Part shown: positions 60,068 to 64,000 of the stretch, piece by piece
How the letters are laid out: the number at the start of each line of letters is the position of its first letter
How positions within the stretch are numbered: position 1 is the first letter of the stretch
Source: Peribacillus simplex
GTDB taxonomy: Bacteria > Bacillota > Bacilli > Bacillales > DSM-1321
Assembly: GCF_900156045.1 (NCBI RefSeq)
Contig: NZ_FTMX01000004.1
Coordinates: 372,001 to 436,000 of the forward strand
Length of the DNA stretch: 64,000 bases
Reading direction: 5' to 3'
Notes under the pieces: model-generated
What the model was told of the DNA's origin: nothing
The model's database searches: none
The model's input: the letters and a program-made list of their open reading frames with translations, nothing else
Program-made: the position numbers and the translations under genes

Positions 60068-60445
60068 ATGAAAATGTTTAAAATGAGTGCTGTGGCATTG
60101 GTCGCTGCGTTGTTGTTCCCTTCTTCTACATTTGCAAGTGGCTGGGATTACTTAGGAGAACAATCTCTTTATTCTAATGGTGCTGAAAGTGATGTGTTTG
60201 CCTCTACTGGTGGTGATTATAAGATCTGTCGGGATTCTTACGTGGGTCCAGCTGGTAAGTTAAAAGTTGAATTATGGGAGTACGATCCTGACAGTTATAA
60301 TGATTATGTAGGGGTAAGATATTTAGATCGAGGCCAATGTGGCATTTTCCGGGGTATTGGTAACTTTGTTGATGGAGGAAATGAAGCGGAATTTTTTGCG
60401 AAATCAAGGACTAACAGTGATATGCATTTAATCTTTTTTGATTAA
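60068..60445 (+). CDS. Small secreted protein, unknown function
   Basis: 125 residues with a clear signal peptide (MKMFKMSAVALVAALLFPSS, then TFASG with likely cleavage after A-x-A-like FAS). The mature part is about 100 residues, rich in Gly, Asp, Tyr, with two cysteines (KICRDS and GQCGIF) that could form a disulfide. I use ATG 60068, seven bases after GAGGAGG; an ATG two codons earlier is only one base from it. The beta-rich composition suggests a small jelly-roll or lectin-like domain. I do not recognise a family. Single gene. Confidence 0.7.
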   Translation: MKMFKMSAVALVAALLFPSSTFASGWDYLGEQSLYSNGAESDVFASTGGDYKICRDSYVGPAGKLKVELWEYDPDSYNDYVGVRYLDRGQCGIFRGIGNFVDGGNEAEFFAKSRTNSDMHLIFFD

Positions 60446-60828
60446 TTCACTAAATGAATGAAAAAAAGACCTGGGATTGATTTGTAAAGACTAAAGACCC
60501 TTTTTGCATCCAAACAAATTCGTTTAATCAATAAAACGCGACTATTGCCCTTGTATCAGCCTGAAAAGTTGGTGCAGGGGTTTTATTTTGTTTGGCTACC
60601 TTTACGTCCCAAGGAAAATAGCGAAATGTTGGAAGCTTTGCCACGTTATTTTTCACAGGCGGGAAACAACCCTCACAATTTTAGGCAACATAAATCTTTC
60701 CCTGTTCATATAGTGAGGTCATCTTCACGTCATACCAACCTCCACAAAATAGTCATAGCAATTCTCACTTATCGATTAAATTATTTTTTTAATAAACCAC
60801 ATCTCCATTAGGGAAGTTACACCAAAAT

Positions 60829-60852
60829 AAACCCCTTGGATCCATGGGGTTT
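60829..60852. terminator. Hairpin AAACCCC / GGGGTTT
   Basis: A nested palindrome with an inner TGGATCCA. The following sequence is only moderately T-rich on the plus strand. Possible terminator. Confidence 0.5.
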
Positions 60853-61042
60853 CTTCACTTTTATTATTCTAGAAATACAGAATATAAGAAAAATGATGGA
60901 ATAAATATTTCATAAATACCCGACTTGAACGATGCAAATAAATGGGGCGTTTCATCTACGGCTACTTCCGCCATACCGAACGAGCCGGAAACCGAAAGAA
61001 TAAGGGATTAAAGAATTAGTTGAATAAAAAGTCACAAGGATA

Positions 61043-61067
61043 GCAGCCGGGCGGCTGCTTTTTTTAT
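61043..61067. terminator. Strong rho-independent terminator
   Basis: AGCAGCCG pairs with CGGCTGCT around a tiny loop, followed by seven T. It faces the plus strand, 53 bases before the end of the minus-strand AraC gene. Confidence 0.85.
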
Positions 61068-61120
61068 TATTTTTTCACTTTGCCTTCCAAATCGTATTGA
61101 TTCAATTGCTAAAAATTCTT

Positions 61121-62029
61121 TTAGTAGACAAAACCAGCTTCGTCCTTATGCATTTTATTTTTTTTGTATGATAAGGGAGTCATATTCAGAGAATTTTTAA
61201 ATTCTTTAATAAAATAGCTTGTACTATTAAAACCAACCTGATAAGCAACTTCAGTAATAGTAGAATTACCTTGCTGCAGTAGATATAAGCTCTTCTGAAT
61301 ACGATAATCTATAACATATTTTAATGGTGTACAGTTTAAAAATCTCTTGAAATACCGACAGCATTCAGAACGGCTCAGTTGACCGGCCCTTGCAATATCT
61401 TCTAACATAATTTTTTCTTCATAATGCTGATGTATCCAACTTAACATTTGCTTCATTCTTTGACTCTTTAATACTTCTGTCTGAACATACTCTAGTTTAA
61501 AACCATTATCGATTAAGTTTTTCCAAATTAATGTTAGATGCATGGATATATCGATTTCAAAGTATAGGGGCTTTTGCTCAATACTTTGATAGATTTCTAA
61601 AATTCCATCTAAAATATTTTTTCCCCAAATCTCATTGGCATCAACATATAAGTAGGGTAAATTAGTCGCTTGGATATAAGGTTTTACATAGGTAGTATAG
61701 AGTTCTTGTGATAATACAAAAAAAGGAGAAAGATTTAAGCAAATATAGACACAACCCGACTGATCCTTTTCTTTTGCCATATGCAGGCGTCCACTATTAA
61801 TAAACAGTCCATCACCTTCTTGAACCACTATCCATTCTTCATTAACTTGAAAAATCGCTTCCCCTTTTACTATCAATACAAATTGAATTTCGTCATGCCA
61901 ATGAAGTGGAATATAGCCATGTATATTTTGAGTAATGATGGTTTGATAACATGCAATCGGCATTACAACTGTTTGATGTTTAGTTAGCTCTTTTAAACTT
62001 TCATCAATCAGGAAGTTTTTTATTTGCAT
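61121..62029 (-). CDS. AraC-family transcriptional regulator with cupin sensor
   Basis: 302 residues. The N-terminal cupin domain has HWHDEIQFVLIVKGEAIFQV and GDGLFINSGRLHM, metal- or ligand-binding in type. The C-terminal AraC domain has two helix-turn-helix motifs: LEDIARAGQLSRSECCRYFK and ITEVAYQVGFNSTSYFIKEF, ending in the MTPLSYKK turn. It is transcribed away from the hydrolase gene at 62222 with a shared 190-base gap that contains repeats of ATATTTTT, so it probably controls that gene. Confidence 0.9.
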   Translation of the reverse strand: MQIKNFLIDESLKELTKHQTVVMPIACYQTIITQNIHGYIPLHWHDEIQFVLIVKGEAIFQVNEEWIVVQEGDGLFINSGRLHMAKEKDQSGCVYICLNLSPFFVLSQELYTTYVKPYIQATNLPYLYVDANEIWGKNILDGILEIYQSIEQKPLYFEIDISMHLTLIWKNLIDNGFKLEYVQTEVLKSQRMKQMLSWIHQHYEEKIMLEDIARAGQLSRSECCRYFKRFLNCTPLKYVIDYRIQKSLYLLQQGNSTITEVAYQVGFNSTSYFIKEFKNSLNMTPLSYKKNKMHKDEAGFVY

Positions 62030-62221
62030 GGTCAGTCACCTCAATATTTTTATATTTTTATATTTAATAATAGTATTTTTAGAACAATCATTAAACTAAT
62101 ATAACATTATAATTACATTTTAAAAATGTGATTCACTAAAAAATCAGCTGATTTACTTTATGTTTTACCAATTTGTTAACCTGGTTGTTTTAATCTACTT
62201 TACCTTTTAAAAAGGAGTGAA

Positions 62222-63478
62222 ATGACAATGTCAATTACCAATTTAAAACTATCAATCAACTCTGAACGCTTACTTAACCGCATCCAGGAACTTGGACGAA
62301 TTGGTCTGGGCAATGACAACAAACGAACGAGATTAGCTGCTTCAGATGCAGATAAAGCTGGACGTGACCAATTAGTCACTTGGATGAAGGAAGCTAGTTT
62401 GGAAGTTGAAATCGACAGAATCGGTAATATCTTTGGGATTTGGTATGGTCCTGAAAGTAGTAATGAAGCACCAGTTTTGTTGGGTTCGCACATCGACACT
62501 GTCATTAACGCTGGTATGTACGACGGATGCTATGGAGTACTTTCTGGGCTTGAAGTAATCAACACTTTGCAGGAGAAAGGTTTTATTCCAACCCGTCCAA
62601 TTGCAGTAGCAGCATTTACCAATGAGGAGGGAGTGCGCTATCAGCCCGATATGATGGGTTCTCTTGTGCATGCTGGTGGGCTTTCGGTTGATGATGCGCT
62701 TAAATCAGAAGGTACTGATGGCACATTTCTAGGCGAGGAGCTTGAACGTATTGGATATGCCGGTACAAAGGAGCCTGGTTTTTTAAAGCCATATGCTTAC
62801 ATTGAGCTTCATATCGAACAAGGTCCAATTCTGGATAAAGTGGATATTCCAATTGGTGCTGTAGAAAATCTTCAAGGCATTTCCTGGCAGCGCATTACGA
62901 TTGAAGGTGTTGCAAATCACGCTGGTACTACACCAACTGATATGCGACGTGATGCAGGACTTGCGGCGGCAAGAGTAATAACATATTTACGTGATCGTGC
63001 AAACGCTAATAATGGGCAAACTGTTGCAACAGTTGGAACTATTAGTTTTAAGCCAGATGCCATTAATGTCGTTCCATCTTTAGCAACATTCACTGTTGAT
63101 TTGCGTAATCCGAACGAGCAGAGTTTGCAAGCGGAAGAGCTAGCACTTGCAAACTACCTTAAAAAACTAGCGGCATCCGAAGAAGTATCAATTAAATCTG
63201 AACAACTAGTACGGTTTCACCCAGTTTCATTTGATGAAACAATCGTTAAACTGATAGAGCAAGTTGCCAGTATACGAGGACTCCAATCAAGACGAATGAC
63301 ATCTGGCGCGGGACATGATGCTCAAATGATGGCTCGTATATGTCCTACAGCTATGATTTTCGTTCCAAGTATCGATGGTATTAGTCATAATCCTAAGGAG
63401 AATACCAAAGATACCGATTTGGTAGCTGGAACCAATGTATTACTTGACGTAGTTAGCAAACTTGCAGGTATTCAGTAA
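62222..63478 (+). CDS. Allantoate amidohydrolase / N-carbamoyl-L-amino acid hydrolase (M20 family, AllC/HyuC type)
   Basis: 418 residues. Metal motifs are LGSHIDTVINAGMYDGCYGV, AFTNEEGVRYQPDMMGS and ELHIEQGPILD, and SGAGHDAQMMA with a late histidine (GISHNPKEN), a pattern specific to allantoate amidohydrolases, N-carbamoyl amino acid hydrolases and ureidoglycolate-type enzymes. It releases ammonia and CO2 from a ureido compound. The ATG follows AAAGGAGTG. A divergent AraC regulator and a downstream RidA gene form its context. Allantoate would fit the purine operon nearby; a carbamoyl amino acid from pyrimidine or hydantoin breakdown is equally possible. Confidence 0.88.
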   Translation: MTMSITNLKLSINSERLLNRIQELGRIGLGNDNKRTRLAASDADKAGRDQLVTWMKEASLEVEIDRIGNIFGIWYGPESSNEAPVLLGSHIDTVINAGMYDGCYGVLSGLEVINTLQEKGFIPTRPIAVAAFTNEEGVRYQPDMMGSLVHAGGLSVDDALKSEGTDGTFLGEELERIGYAGTKEPGFLKPYAYIELHIEQGPILDKVDIPIGAVENLQGISWQRITIEGVANHAGTTPTDMRRDAGLAAARVITYLRDRANANNGQTVATVGTISFKPDAINVVPSLATFTVDLRNPNEQSLQAEELALANYLKKLAASEEVSIKSEQLVRFHPVSFDETIVKLIEQVASIRGLQSRRMTSGAGHDAQMMARICPTAMIFVPSIDGISHNPKENTKDTDLVAGTNVLLDVVSKLAGIQ

Positions 63479-63646
63479 ATCATCTTTTGAATTAATAAAA
63501 ACTCATGGCTTAAGAATTTGAGATGCCTTAACTATTTAATTAGGATGGCACAGGCATTTAAAAAGAAATGTAAGTGCTTGCAAGGATGAAGAAAAGCATA
63601 TCTTTCAGATTAGACACATGAAGGAAACACAAGGAGGAACTTAATA

Positions 63647-64000
63647 ATGGTTAAAGAAGTAATTTCAACAAAAAAGGCACCTGGAGCAATAGGACCTTAT
63701 TCTCAAGCAATTAAAGTGGATAACTCTATTTTTGTTTCAGGTCAACTTCCTGTTAATCCTCAGACTGGTGAAATACCAGAGGATATAAAAGAACAAACTA
63801 AACAATCTTTAAATAATGTAAAAGAAATATTAGAGACTGCTGGAGCTTCTTTAGAAGATGTTGTAAAAGTAACAGTATTTTTAAAAGATTTATTAAACTT
63901 TTCTGAAGTTAATGAAATATATGGAGAATTTTTTGCGAAAAATTATCCTGCTAGATGTTGTGTCGAGGTATCTAGGTTACCTAAAGATGCCGGTGTAGAA
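63647..64000 (+). CDS. RidA/YjgF-family protein (3' end outside window)
   Basis: The frame runs from ATG 63647, after AAGGAGG, to the window end: 118 residues starting MVKEVISTKKAPGAIGPYSQ. GPYSQA, FVSGQLPVNPQTG and PARCCVEVSRLPKDA are family signatures, with the catalytic arginine in PARCCVEV. RidA proteins hydrolyse reactive enamine/imine intermediates, or act on aminoacrylate-like products of nucleobase breakdown. About 8-10 residues are missing. It is the second gene of the unit with the 62222 hydrolase, 168 bases behind it. Confidence 0.9.
   Translation, partial: MVKEVISTKKAPGAIGPYSQAIKVDNSIFVSGQLPVNPQTGEIPEDIKEQTKQSLNNVKEILETAGASLEDVVKVTVFLKDLLNFSEVNEIYGEFFAKNYPARCCVEVSRLPKDAGVE

Larger units (their letters stand above)
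60446..61120. other. Intergenic region with two terminator-like hairpins
   Basis: No supportable gene. Hairpins at 60829-60852 and 61043-61067 are listed separately. Ahead of the second, a 25-codon frame reads MGRFIYGYFRHTERAGNRKN and stops soon after; as it ends just before a strong terminator it may be the tail of a lost gene. The open frame at 60545-60811 has no ribosome binding site and unusual composition. Confidence 0.4.

Noticed and set aside
60545..60811. 88-codon plus-strand frame
   Set aside because: No ribosome binding site, no recognisable domain and an amino acid composition unlike its neighbours; treated as non-coding.

Overview
The window looks like a chromosomal segment of a low-GC, spore-former-type Bacillaceae genome, most like Bacillus or Peribacillus. 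This rests on strong GGAGG ribosome binding sites, frequent GTG/TTG starts, T-rich hairpin terminators, Bacillus-type families (YveA, YitT, YrzF, YkkCD, PucA-E, YkvA) and a palindromic GC-rich intergenic repeat typical of Bacillus. I saw no rRNA, tRNA, CRISPR array, prophage or intact insertion sequence. The region is accessory and catabolic: transporters, regulators, M20 hydrolases and many gene remnants.

Layout. 1-319: 3' end of an adenine-deaminase-like gene. 1035-2594: a lone acyl-CoA ligase. 3383-5106: a ZTP (pfl) riboswitch with terminator before a YveA-like aspartate/amino acid permease. 5177-6028: a MITE, a solo MITE end and small ORFs. 6345-15483: a fatty or organic acid activation operon (ligase, MFS transporter, two thiolases, acyl-CoA dehydrogenase, hotdog thioesterase, second ligase) with two identical-type palindromes in front. 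16853-23449: an ABC importer cassette (lipoprotein, cytoplasmic alkaline-phosphatase-superfamily hydrolase, two permeases, ATPase) with a DeoR regulator and a HAD phosphatase. 23479-24169: a paired SMR exporter. 24746-27311: an M20 amidohydrolase with a DUF3100 membrane protein and a small membrane partner.

28284-32159 (minus strand): an EamA exporter, an aminotransferase and a MocR regulator; matching palindromes lie at both upstream regions. 34388-40157: an RpiR-controlled operon (M20 hydrolase, amino acid permease, GNAT, N-acylamino acid racemase) that reads as a D- to L-amino acid salvage pathway through N-succinyl intermediates. 40980-52282: a galactitol-type PTS locus with PRD activator, IIA, two tandem IIB copies, IIC, three zinc dehydrogenases, a class II aldolase, an FGGY kinase and an HPr. 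52537-53379: YitT membrane protein. 54066-59093: a molybdenum hydroxylase (xanthine dehydrogenase type) operon with its cofactor genes. 60068-60445: a small secreted protein. 61121-64000: a divergent AraC regulator with an allantoate amidohydrolase/N-carbamoyl amino acid hydrolase and a RidA gene that runs off the window.

Taken together the genes gather nitrogen and carbon from decay products: purines, acylated and D-amino acids, polyols, fatty acids and phosphorylated organics. Remnants of oppD, MFS, YkvA, a Cof phosphatase, a transposase-like gene and a glutamine synthetase sit between the operons and suggest repeated insertion and loss. The best candidates for new biology are the riboswitch-permease pair, the ABC-hydrolase cassette, the paired MocR operators, the duplicated IIB and the M20-DUF3100 unit.
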